Assembly: GCA_019693395.1 (NCBI GenBank)
Contig: JAAMXP010000144.1
Location: 1 to 43,870 of the forward strand
Direction: 5' to 3'
Length of the DNA: 43,870 nucleotides
Source: Ettlia oleoabundans
Taxonomy: Eukaryota; Chlorophyta; Chlorophyceae; Chlamydomonadales
Shown here: in pieces, positions 1 through 10,850 of the stretch
How positions within the stretch are numbered: position 1 is the first letter of the stretch
Layout of the letters: every line of letters begins with the position of its first letter
The notes under the pieces: model-generated
Database searches by the model: none
What the model saw: only the letters and a program-made list of their open reading frames with translations
Told to the model about the DNA's origin: nothing
Position numbers and translations under genes: made by a program

Positions 1-16
1 CACCCCACCCCACCAG

Positions 17-79
<63 letters not shown>

Positions 80-80
80 C
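17..80. repeat. (GCAC)n microsatellite
   Basis: About 16 perfect copies of a GCAC tetranucleotide. It lies in the intron upstream of the first visible exon of the GmrSD-like gene and ends about 36 nt before that exon's acceptor at 115-116, so it borders the polypyrimidine tract. Confidence 0.95.
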
Positions 81-116
81 TGCTTCCACCTTCCTCCAAC
101 TCCCCACCCCTTGCAG

Positions 117-2096
117 GGAGGCGACCCTGCTACCGACCTCGCGGAACAGCCCCGCATCCAGCTCAAGTCTCCGGCTGACACAAACTTCCTCACCAATCTG
201 CTGGTTAACTTTGAATTCATGCAGCAGAAAACGGCGGCTGTAGCCCTTGAGGGCAGCTCCCAGCCCAAGCTGTGGGCCAACATGCAGGCAAGTCGGTAGC
301 GTGAATCAGTGCTGATCTTTGCCCAAGGTGCTGCGCTACAGCGCCTATAGGTGGGTTGATTACGGAAGATGACTGTGAGCCATGGTTGGGTGCAAGATTG
401 ATAGGAGAATGCCTGGCATATTCAGAAGCATGTGAAATTAACAAACAAGCACACACGCTGCGGGTTTGGCTTCCCACGCACTGATAGACACAGCAAGCCA
501 CCCTGGTTGGCCTGCAATTGCACCAGTTGGCAAAGCAGTTGTTTCTAACAGTCTAGCTGGTCATATTATTGGCCACAAGCCCTGCAGGCAATTAGAAAGC
601 GCATGGCTGAGATGGATGGAGAGCTGTGCATGCAGCTTGCCAAGTACATCCTGCAGAAGGTATGTGCTGGAGCAGACATGCACACATATGTGAGGCATGT
701 GACTCTTTACTGCAACAGATGTCTCTGACTTTCAAACTACGAGTCTCTTAGTCCCTAGCAGCTATGCGGCGGCCGGCACAGGGCCGCCCCACAGTCGACA
801 CGATACGTGTTGCGCAACATGCGCAAGCCTCCTTCCCTCCCACCCTCCTCTTGATCAAGTTTGTTGAGAGGCCGATCCAGTTACTTGCACAATTCCCCAC
901 CCCAGCCGCCTTGCCCTATCCAACAGCTTGCTGCCGAGACTTACCCGCGATACCCCTGGCCCAGGCATCTACCGTCTCTGGCTCACATTGCACCTCACAA
1001 CCATGGGTGTCACAGGTGGTGTTCATCGTGACGCTTTCCAGCTCTTTCCACCTGGCCTTAAAGGTCTTCAAGACTAGGTAGGTGCCCGCCCACCTCCCTG
1101 CAGACACTACGCCAATGACCACGCCCTGCCTCTTTCTTTACTACCCCTGCTTCACTTCCTGCTTTGCATAACCTCGCCACCTTTGTTCACTTGTTCAACC
1201 CGTTACTTACATGATGTCTGGTATGACTGCTTGGATGTCCCGCAGTGCACAGCGCGGTGTGGACCTGATGGCAGTTGACCTGCTCAAGGCATATGTGTTC
1301 TCCGGTATATCGCCCGAGAAAGAGGCAAGGCTATACTGTGGTTCTTGCACGCTCAACTGACTGCTCGGTCATCTTGTTGAACATGTTCAGCTTCATCCAT
1401 CAGCCTGTTTGCCTGCCAAGTTGTCAGGCGTGGTTGCCCAGGTATGCAGCATTCGACAGGCACCTTGGGCTGGCTTCTACACCCTGCCTGTGTGCTCCAT
1501 GACGCCGCTTCGCAGGGCAGCGTGGACATTACTGGCTTCCTTGCCTCTGTGGCAACCACCTGCTGCCATTTCCCTACAGGTGGCATACGGTGACAAGTGG
1601 GAGGAGCAAGAGAAGGCTCTAGGCAGGGAGGAGGGGCTGTCTACCGTGGCCAAGCAGCTGGCACTCATATTCCTGGGCAGGTGGGCTTATGCCAAGAGGG
1701 TGAATGTGGATGGGTGGGGGTGGAACCCACACACCTGAACGTCATTCGTTTTCTGTGGGGATGTGGGTCTATGTAGGAGGTGGAGGGGCAGGCACTTATG
1801 GCTCAAACAGCTGCATGTCATCTTTCTGGGCAGATGAGCGGGCTGTGGCGTCAGGCTTGCAGGTTGGCAGAAGTGGTAGGGCCTTCTGTTGTACTCTCTC
1901 ATTGCTGCTTGTACTCCCCCTGTACTGCCTGACCTGCAGGTTTTCCACCGTTAACTCTGAGTTTGACGATTTCGAGGCGCTGTTCAAGGCTTTTGCGGCG
2001 GAGCTGCCCCCAGCATCAGCCGCCACTGCGGGAGAGGTTTTCATTAACCATGTGTGGGGCCCGTTCTGCCAGGTGGGCCTCTATCTATAGCCTAAA

Positions 2097-2151
<55 letters not shown>

Positions 2152-4795
2152 CCCAGAAGCGTCTAAGAAGCATGGTGGGATTTCCTTCGCCCTGCCAGGC
2201 AAGCATGGCAAGCGGCCAACAGGTTGGCGGCCAGCAGCAGCTGCTGCTGCTTGTGCGTTGCCATACTGCTGCCTGTACAGCTCTACACCGCTTCCAGTCT
2301 GCATACCTGTACCGCAGGCGTACAGCGAGCTGATGGAGGCAGACTTCCGCAGCTGGCAGGTGCGAGCTGTGAGCCCCATCTGATCTCCTGTTTGTACAAT
2401 GCCGCCTGCACTCTCTCATGCCTTCTTCTACTACCATCTTCTGCTGCACCGCTTCATTTGCACTAGAGTTCAGTGGCACTTCCATCCTATCCACGAGTTG
2501 ATTATTGGATTAGGCCATCCTTCATGGCTATTCCAAATGTCAACGGAAGAACGCCGCACTACCTTTGTTGTGTGGTGCCCGCCAGCCTCCCGCCAGCCTG
2601 CCGCCAGTGGATAACCGCCCTCCAACGCGTCCTGCTGGCAGCAAAGTGCATAGAATCCCATGCAACTCAGCCATTTCATTCCTGCCTATCCCTTCTTGCA
2701 CGCAGGGTGGCTCAAATCAGGCCTGCCGGGACGCCAGCTACCTGCTGCGCGTGCTCGGACGGTGGAGCAAGAAACAGGATGAGTGGTGGGGGGCGGTGCT
2801 GGTGATGCTGCTGCTGCACAGGAGACGCCGGTGAGGTTGCTGATGGGATGGTGCCGGATGTACTGGCCTGCTTGTGAGTTGTGTCAGCACATACAGACCA
2901 GAGTACTGGTGGATATTGTGAGCTTGAATGAATGATGGGGGCCTTGCATGCGACTCAGCAGAACCGTGCATGCCCGACAGCTAGGGCTTGGAACTCAGGC
3001 TGCCAAAGGTCCCAATGCCAGGCTGCCCTTCCACTGTAAGAAGACTCGTCGCTCGCCGCCCGCTCGCATGCGTATTTCATGTACTGTCTGTGGGCCTTAG
3101 CATATGAGCGTGTATGCCTGTCCTTAATCAGAATAAACAAACAAACAAACAAACATAGCAGTTGAAAACACTCTCTAAATGCATGCTTCGCTATGCGTTC
3201 TATGCAGGCTGTCTGATGATGCGTTGCTGGCATGCCTGGCCGATGTTGAGCGTCTGCTGGTGTGCAGCGTGTTGAGCAAGTGGACGCCCAAAAAGCGCAA
3301 GGATCGCTGGCTGCAGGTGGGCAGTCCTCACACATACCCATCTAGAGTGGGACGACAAGTGCAGGACATACTGTGCAGGCATAATGCGTCTTGTTCACCT
3401 AATCTAGTTCCTACTGGGGATCCTTTAATGGAAGACAGCGGCAGAGGGGCCGCTGGTTCCTGCTGGGGATCCGTCAATGGAAGACAGCGGCAGAGGGGGC
3501 CCGTACCGCCATACCGCATGGCACTTTCAGGCAGCAGGACAGCTGTGGGCGCAGATGCGTCTTGAACCTAGATGTTTGGTTAGTCAACACTGCAGCCTTC
3601 CCTTGCTGACCTTTGTTTGCTGCATGTTTCCTGCTGCGCTCCCTGCCGCCAGGTCCTTCGCGAGCTGGGATGCGGCGCTGGCGCTACCTATTCCTTGCTG
3701 CAGCAGCAGGGAGCGCCAGCTTCCCGACCCCCCTCGCTTGAGCTGTCTCCTGAGGAGGTACAGGCAGTACTGCTGGCTCTGGAAGGCCCGTTGTACGACT
3801 CCTACACCAGGGATGTACCGCGGCTGCTGCTTATGAGGCTGAACGAGTTCATGCTGCACCGCTCGAATGCCGACTATGTCACATACGAGGTGAGTCCAGA
3901 CCTTTGAATTGCCCCAGCCGCACTCCATACACCCCTACACTGCTTTCCGCTCACACATTTGTTGTATGTTGTTCTGTACCTGGGTTGTTTTATGATGCTT
4001 GTGATGCCAATGCATTGCTGCAAGCGGTGCAACCATACCTCTCTTTCTGCATGTCCTTGCACACAAAGCACACAAACCCCATCTGCTGCCAGCCTCCTCT
4101 GCTCTGCACCCCAGTTCTCAACATCCTATATGCCTATTGACACTGTCCTGCCCATCTGTCATACTTGTCATATTGCTGCCCCCATGCAGGACAAGGGCCG
4201 CACGCAGCTAACCTTGGAGCACGTGCTGCCGCAGAAGGCAGAGCCTGGCAGCGAGTGGGCGGCGGCATTCGGGCCTGAGGAGCACGTCCACTGGGTGCAC
4301 CGCCTGGGCAACCTCGTGCTTTTAGCCAGCCGGAAAAACTCGGCAGCCGGCATGCAGCCTTTCCGCAAAAAGAAAGAGAAATACTTTTATAGCGGCGGCG
4401 CCAGCGTGACGACCGCCATTCCGCTCACAGACTCCATCCAGACTATAGGTTAGTGTTGGAAGAGGGGGGGAAGGGGGGGGGGGTCAGCTTCTCTAATGCT
4501 GTTCTGCTTGGTTTTTCAAACCGACGATAGAAGCAAAAGATCATGCCCATGGCAGCACCCCAGACTTATGGATCTGCCTGTTGGCTGCTGCATTGCGGGC
4601 TTGCTTGAAGGTGAGCTGTCCCTGCCTCATGTATGCAGTTGTTTTTACTTTGCCATTATCAGTTATATGCATCGTCCCTGCAACCACTGCACACCTGCAG
4701 AGGAATGGAGCCCTGAAGTGCTTCAGCAACGGCAGGATTATGTGTTGGCTCCGGCGCAGCGCTGTTGGCAGTTGCATGAGAGGGCGCCCTGCTGA
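117..4795 (+). CDS. GmrSD-like protein: DUF262 plus DUF1524 (HNH/His-Me nuclease), 5' end outside window
   Basis: Twelve exons read in one frame (495 codons including the stop): 117-287, 588-659, 1016-1077, 1246-1324, 1580-1680, 1940-2072, 2318-2359, 2706-2830, 3208-3316, 3653-3889, 4190-4448, 4701-4795. The start lies upstream of the window. The first exons encode the end of a DUF262 domain. The junction of exons 3 and 4 gives FKTSAQRGVDLMAVDLLKAY, matching the family's F-x-x-x-N-x-RG-x-x-L-x-x-x-DL-x-K element. Exon 11 opens with TLEHVLPQ and continues to LGNLVLLASRKNS and F-x-x-K, the DUF1524 nuclease signature. The last exon carries the typical W-x-P-x-x-x-x-x-R tail. In bacteria DUF262 (GmrS) with DUF1524 (GmrD) forms a type IV restriction enzyme that cuts modified DNA. 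That this algal copy is an active nuclease is inference. Introns 1 and 4 start with GC instead of GT. The multi-intron structure argues against recent bacterial origin or contamination. Confidence 0.88.
2097..2152. repeat. (CCTG)14 microsatellite in intron 6 of the GmrSD-like gene
   Basis: Fourteen uninterrupted CTGC/CCTG units, CCTG on the sense strand of the host gene, about 165 nt before the next acceptor (2317). Confidence 0.95.
3407..3504. repeat. 49-bp tandem duplication in intron 9 of the GmrSD-like gene
   Basis: Two adjacent copies (3407-3455 and 3456 to about 3504), each containing GGAAGACAGCGGCAGAGGGG, with only a few differences. It lies in the intron 3317-3652 and has no recognisable coding role. 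Confidence 0.85.
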
Positions 4796-5615
4796 CAACT
4801 GGAAGATGCTTGATGGCCTTCTGCATGTGGTCTCTGCTGGTCTGGTAGCTGAAGCTTGGGGTATGGCAAAGCTTGATGCGGAGTGGATCGCTGTTGGCAT
4901 CGGGTGGCGGGGAGGCTGCCGTGCATGTATACATGAGTACTGATATGTTTCACGAAACTGAACTGGAGTTTCGTGTTGAACTGGAGCTTCGTGGTGCAAA
5001 ACATAATATCAACATATCCAGTAAAATCATGAAGTGCAAAATGAACGACGGCATTGCATAGGCGTTCAAACGACGCACGGTGGCAGTGCCGGACAAACGA
5101 ACTGGTAGGCGGGGCATGGACATAAATGCATTTGCTCAACAAAGCAAACAAGGATGAAAAGGTAATCCAGGGTGAGGCATAAGGGCCCACCGCTACATCA
5201 TGCGCGGCGGCTTTGAACGGAATGCGCCTGAGCAGTTCCCAAAGTATAGTCGGTTCAAGCATGGTTGCTCATTGGTATGACTACCATTCACCGTTCGTAT
5301 ATATATTCAATCGAGGCATAAACGCAACTTGGGGGACAGATTCTTGATGCAATGTGCAATCTTGGAGGATTGCCGTGGTGGCAGCAGCCAGCTGGCCAAA
5401 AGCAGCGGCCGCTTTGATGGCGTACAAGTGATGAGACAAAGTAGTGACAAGCAGCCCGCTTGCATGTAGATTTCCAATATAAGAAAGCGCTCCAATGCAA
5501 TGATGAGACTACTGATAGCGCTGTGCAACCAAACGCACACCTGGGCATCGCTAGCAGTTATTCACAGGTGCATTGTTGAGTGTGTGGTGTGGGATGGTGC
5601 GGGGGATGGGAGCGG
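4796..5615. other. Convergent intergenic region (GmrSD-like / S53), about 820 bp
   Basis: It holds the 3' flanks of two genes that end towards each other. It is noticeably more AT-rich than the surroundings. The open frames across it show no recognisable motif and I read none as a gene. The only structure I see is the short repeat and hairpin at 4951-4995. Confidence 0.6.
4951..4995. repeat. Small hairpin and 18-bp tandem repeat in the 3' flank
   Basis: CACGAAACT (4951-4959) and AGTTTCGTG (4967-4975) are perfect 9-bp inverted arms around a 7-nt loop. Overlapping them, an 18-bp unit beginning GAACTGGAG occurs twice (4960-4977, 4978-4995) with two differences. It lies about 160 nt after the GmrSD-like stop codon and could be a 3' UTR element. 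The function is unknown. Confidence 0.6.
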
Positions 5616-8600
5616 TTACTGCTGGCAGCCCTTCTGACGCCGCACATACTCAACTGCCGCCTTCTGCAGGACTCTCATGTTGGGCACTCCCAGCCCAGTG
5701 ACCTGCAGGCCCACAGGAACGGTGCCACAACACCCACAGCGCTTGAATGCCGCATACATGTGTACTGATGCCACATACCGGGCAGGATTAGGAACTCCTG
5801 ATCACTGTGGCTTGCAGGCACAGAGGCTGGCTGGAAGGACGGCAGAAAAAAGCACGGCAGGCATGCAAACCACCCCAACAGGCACCAGGCAGTTGCTGCA
5901 GCTGCCATCCGCCTATGTATCTCACCGCATCCCAGCCCTTTGTTGCGTGGTATCCCTGGCCGCAGTCATTAGGGTAAAGCTCGCTGTACTTGTTGCTCCC
6001 CACAGTGACGTCCCTGAAGGCGGTGGGGTAGCGCTCCGCAGCCCAGTACAGGAAGGGGTTCATGTAGCCGATGCGGCACTTCTCCTGCAGCAGGGCATGA
6101 TAGTTAGATTATCAACTGCAACTAAGCTGCCAGTAGTTGAAAGGCAGAGCTTACAGCGGAATAGTCACCATCTAGGCAATACATGCAGGGGCGATGGTTG
6201 CAGGCACAACAGCACAGCCAACAAGCCATGCGCTGACAGTACCACTGAGCATTAGTTGATACTCACCAGGCCGGGTGTTGCGCGGATGGCGGCATTGAGC
6301 TGCATCACCAGGCCGGCGAAAACTGGGGCGGACACAGAGGTTCCATAGATGCTGAGAGGGGCACCCGCCACCATCACAGGCACAGCTGCACCGATCAGGG
6401 ACACATCTGGATAGCCCCTGCCATAGACGCAGCGCCTGCTGTCACTGCCGCCGCCGCTGCAACGAACGCGGTAACCAGCGCCATTGCGTCGTGCATTAGC
6501 CGGGGATAGCGGCCAGTCGGCGCGGTTGCGCTGGCTGGTAATGTAGCGGTTCACAAACTTCTTCTGCCACGCAGGCGCGGTGCCCAGTGACCAATTGCCA
6601 AAGCCACCGCCTGAAGTGATGATGGACCCGATTGACGCCATGCAAGCCACCAGCTCAGGCTGCCGCCCCGGCGACACCTTGGCCTCCATCACAGCACCCA
6701 CAGCAGTCACCCACTGTGAAGCCGCCGGGTCTGATGCTGATGGGCTGCTGGCAGGCATTGGTTGCATGTAGGGGCTCCTGCGGGAGGAAAGCGCCCTGGT
6801 CCCCGGAAGAAACGATGACCGTGATGCCCATGGCCGCCATTTTTGCCAGTACCGCCTCCCCTGCAAAGGGCTCACTTCCCGCTGCGGGATCCATCGTCAA
6901 TCCCCCCCAGCTCCAGCTTATGACATCAGGCAGAGGCTTAAGCCCCAACACACCCCGCACGAGATGGGGGTTGGTGATGTTGGCATATGTCGGGCTGTCG
7001 CTGCTTGCGGCAAAACCAAAGGACGCGCCGCTGCCTTGGCCATACTGCAGCAGGGCAGCAGCACGCCTGGTAAGAACACAACAGAGAAAGCCAGTTGGTG
7101 TGATAGCATTTGCAAGTTTCCAGTCATGCCAGCCTCCTGCGGCTCCTTGCAATACATAGGCGGAAGGTGCAGGTTGCGCCTCTCCGGCTGCCAGACAATC
7201 AAATGTTCCATGTCATGCACACCAATATCGCCGTCCCTCTGTTCAATCTCATCGAAAGAAATGGGTTAAGGCTCAGGACAAGCCACCCGACAATCTCTTC
7301 TGTAACATTCTGTAAACCTTTCCCGCAGTGCTGCTACTGTCCCAAGGCTTGCCTGTGTGATCATCTGGATATCTTTCCAGAGCAGGCTCCCCGCACTGGC
7401 CACCGCTGTAGCACAGAGCAGGGTCGTTACGCGGGTACAGTGGTGGGTTGATGGTGTTAACCACAGGCGGTATGGCGGCACGCAGCGCCTTGTTTGCGTC
7501 CCTCAAATCTTTTGGGGAGTAGTCGTAGGGGATGGGAACAAACACAGACACACCCACAAGGAGGCCCTTGGCTGTGCCGCGGCGCTCAAGGGGTGCCTTG
7601 TACAGCCGCCGCAGTTCCTGCAGTCAGCCAGGGTGTGTGTGGCCCCAATTGAGATCAGGAGGCAGTGGGAGCTCTCCCTCTAAGTGATACTGCTGGACAG
7701 CAGAAACCTTGCCTGCGCCTGAATGCAAGTCATTGACAAGCTTGCAGCCATACATCGCACAATTCATGTATGGCATAGACACGGGAGGTGCCTGCTGGCT
7801 GGCTCTTTACATGCCACAACCATGCAAGCAATGCCTTGCCCTGGCAAGCAACGCTGGCTGCACATATGCGCCCCTGGCACTGGTGCAGCACTCACCTTGG
7901 GGCGGTTGCGGCCGGCAATGCTGATCGGGCGGAGGAAGCTTGCAAAGGTCAGCACTCCAAACTTGCGGTACAATGCCGGTACAGAATCTGCCAGCTGTAC
8001 TGACACGTTCATTCAACAGCCCAACAAAGCGCGGCAGCACCTTTGCCACATCCACAATGTAGAGCGCGGTTCTGTTGCTGATGGGGGCGGTCAAGTTGGT
8101 GGCGGCGGCCATCTGTTGAGAGATGCGGCGGCATGTGTCAGCAGGCAGCTGCCCGCCTGCACGTTCCACAGCGTGACCGCAGCTCATGACTGAGATTGCG
8201 CTGGCTGGGATGACGGTTGTGCGGGTTTGGCCATTGACTGTGGCTTCTCCTGCGTAGCTCAGGCTGTAGGTGATGCTGAACTTTCCAGCACACTGGGCAG
8301 CATTGGCCCTGGTGGCATAGCTGCAAGCACCAAGCAGAGAGGGGACAGGGACGAAGGTGGCCAAGCAGCAATGGTGTCAACAGGTGCAAGCCAGGTGGAT
8401 TGGCCTTATTGGGCTCCCAAGCAGCAGGATCAGCCGATCAGTCGCAAGCAACCAGTCATGAGCGGTGCTGTCCCAGGCGCCGCCCCCCCACCCCACCCAT
8501 ACACACCCACCTGACGGCAGTGATGGTGTTGCCTGGTCCAAGCTCCATCGTGCACGGCAGCATGACGGCAGTTGCCAGGCTGGCTGTGTTTATGTTGTTC

Positions 8601-9568
8601 AGTATCGTCGACCTGTCAGAAATGCCCAAAAAATAGAGCACGGAGCTTGCATGAAACTGTGGCACGCCCCAGGCAGTGCCGGCATCCGGATCCGCCCAGC
8701 CGTTCCATCTGCTAAGGTTGTAAGGCAGGGGTGGCCCGTAACCGCTAGGCACGTTGATGTTGATACCGCCAGATATGGGTTGCCAGCTGGGCATGCCGGC
8801 TGCAGCCACGGTCGCCTCGCTGGTACCAAACTGCGGCGGGCCCAGCGGCACCCCGCGCTCGATGGTAGGAGGGCCCGTCCAGCGGGGGGTAGCTGCCTGC
8901 TTTCCTCCTGAGTGACCAACCTGTCGCAAGCGGCGCTGCTGGGTGCTGGAACTTACAGGTGAACCCTGTCCTTGCTGGCTGGGGGAGGTTGCTTCCACAG
9001 GCTCGATGTTGGCCGTGATAGCGGCCAGGTGAGGAGGCAGCACAGCCCCAACAGCCTCCGCCACATCTATTGCTGCAGCGCTGGCACCAGTGACAGAGCC
9101 TGCTGCTGCAGTTCGATGGCGAATGGCCACCTGTGTGGCTGCGACGAGCTCTTGCTGTTCTGCTGTCTGGCTGCTGCTGATGCTGCTGGCTGGTGCTGCC
9201 AGGACAGCCGAGGTGTCGGTAAAGCAGGCGAGCACCAAGTCCCTGAGAGGTCCCACTCGCCGTATCCGGCCGCCGAGCTGGCTCAGATAACCAGCTAGGC
9301 TTTGCAGCTCGGCGTGGCTGCGCCCCGACAGCTCAGCCACTTGATCAGGTGTGAGGTAGGAGCCGGCGCGGCTGCCTTGCTGGCCGGCCGCCTCGCTGGC
9401 ACGCCGCTCCAGGGCGCGCATGTTGCGGTCCCTCATGCGCAGCACAACACATGCGGCGGGAGATCCAGGGCTGCTGACCGTAGGTGCCGCTGTGATGGCA
9501 ACGGAATGTAGCAAGAGCGTTGCCAGCACCAGCACCCGCAGTTGGGTCAGGAACTGCTGGTCATGCAT
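5616..9568 (-). CDS. Sedolisin-family (S53) serine-carboxyl peptidase, secreted or vacuolar, frame-disrupted
   Basis: Exons that can be placed: 9568-8511, 8320-7896, 7617-7353, 7066-6267, 6084-5926, 5702-5616. An exon between 7352 and 7067 is unresolved. The ATG at 9568 opens a signal peptide (core VLVLATLLLHSVAITA), followed by a pro-kumamolisin-like propeptide (YLTPDQVAEL...). The catalytic part begins ELRRLYKAP at 7617. It shows VISWSWGG, the oxyanion-site SSGDQGAF, GGFGNWS, the nucleophile motif GTSVSAPVFAGL, and the calcium-site end FRDVTVGSN...GYHATKGWDAVTGLG. The family hydrolyses peptides at acidic pH using Glu, Asp and Ser. The Glu/Asp element is not clearly visible; the best candidate is GEPALE near 7390. 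A one-base frame shift at about 6771-6774 separates SSGDQGAF from WVTAVGA, and exon 2 also needs a frame change or a small intron. About 250-300 residues of unknown nature sit between propeptide and catalytic core. The gene may be decaying, or the assembly may be wrong here. Confidence 0.82.
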
Positions 9569-10244
9569 TCCTGTACCTGCAATGCCGGCAACAGTGGAAC
9601 ACGCCAGTGAGCTCTTACATAGCCAACTGCTAAACATACCTTTACCACCTGCATGGCCGTTTCGATTTACAGATGTTATATTGAAGCAAAGAGGGGGTGG
9701 GCTTGCTGCCAACTGCAGCATGGGCAGACATATCTAGACAGTGTTGGCGCACGACAGGCGGCGCCGCCCTGATGGTGTCCTTCTGAGCGCCTCACCTATT
9801 TAGCTCCAACGGCTTTTTGTGTTCAGCTACGACAAAATTGCGAGATGAACCGCAAAGATTAGGCTTCAACAGCAGTTTGGACAGCTGTTGCAGCGAGGAG
9901 GCAGGCCGCACCCTTCGCGTCAGGATGACTGCAATAGGCAACGCAGAGCACCGTCAGCACCAGCTTTGCTCGTCGCTGAACGGTCGGCGGACACCGGGGC
10001 CTCCGGTCGCGACCCTTGCGGCAGCCCTCGCCGGCTGTCGCTGTGGAACTTTGCTGATTGTAAGATCACGGGATGAACAGCTGCGGCGCATTGTTGAATG
10101 GGCGATGCCGTCACATGCTGTGAATGCTGGGGCGCCAGCGGCGCCACTGCGCTTGACGACCGCGGTTGTGAGTGCTCGACGCTCACTGGCCTAGCTGCCT
10201 TCACTTGTCATCCTTCTCGTAACACGTTGCCTGTCCGCCTTTCT

Positions 10245-10306
10245 CAATCATGCACTGGTGCAGGTGTTACTAGAACAATCATGCACTGGTGCAGATATTA
10301 CTAGAA
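10245..10306. repeat. 31-bp tandem duplication
   Basis: Two adjacent copies (10245-10275 and 10276-10306) beginning CAATCATGCACTGGTGCAG, differing at two or so positions. It lies in the intergenic region upstream of the S53 gene. Confidence 0.9.
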
Positions 10307-10824
10307 GCATTGCCCAGCCCTTGCATGCTTGGCAACGTCAGCGCACCACGGTCTCCCTTGGGTCTAAGATCCCCAACGTTAAAGTCAAAACCGTCGGTTA
10401 GTCCTATCTAAGCTTGATACGCGATGGCGACGGTGTTTGTGATAGCAGAAGTGCAAATCCATGGCATGCACGCTGGCCAGTCTCCCGGTATACATCAGCT
10501 TGTAAGCTGTAAACAGAACTGGCAGGACGCTTACACTGGTGTTTTACGGTTAGTGGTGCACACTATTCACCGGAACAACAAAGAACCGATGAAAATAGAT
10601 AGGGTCGAACGAAGGGCCTCAACGGCGTTTCAACTGAGTTATTTGCACGGCTGCTGCCGCATGCATGTGATGAAAATTAGCTGGAGGTCAATGCCAACGC
10701 CCCATCGGCGGTTGAGTTTAGGAATTCAGCAAGGCTGGCCAGCAACTGCTGCCATATGCATGCATGTGGTTGTCTGCTTGTTCCTCAACGATATCCCCTT
10801 GGAATCCTAACCCCATACAGACCT

Positions 10825-10829
10825 TTACA
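10825..10829 (-). terminator. Possible chlorophyte polyadenylation signal TGTAA
   Basis: TGTAA on the minus strand about 22 nt after the NPF stop codon (10851). TGTAA is the usual poly(A) signal of green algae. The distance is short, so another downstream site may be used instead. Confidence 0.35.
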
Positions 10830-10850
10830 AATCATGCCTAGCTACCCAAC

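Larger units (their letters stand above)
9569..10850. other. Intergenic region upstream of the S53 gene, about 1.28 kb
   Basis: It contains the S53 promoter and possibly a 5' UTR intron: an acceptor-like TTGCAG lies just before the start codon on the minus strand. Its distal end is the 3' flank of the NPF gene. Two open frames (about 9920-10204 minus and 10424-10810 plus) have no recognisable motifs and no splice-compatible partners, so I call no gene. A 31-bp tandem duplication is at 10245-10306. Confidence 0.55.

Noticed and set aside
4738..5262. 174-aa open frame on the minus strand in the convergent region
   Set aside because: It overlaps the last exon of the GmrSD-like gene antisense and shows no family motif.
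10424..10810. 128-aa open frame on the plus strand between the S53 and NPF genes
   Set aside because: No recognisable motif, no partner exons with matching phase, and a composition unlike the nearby genes.
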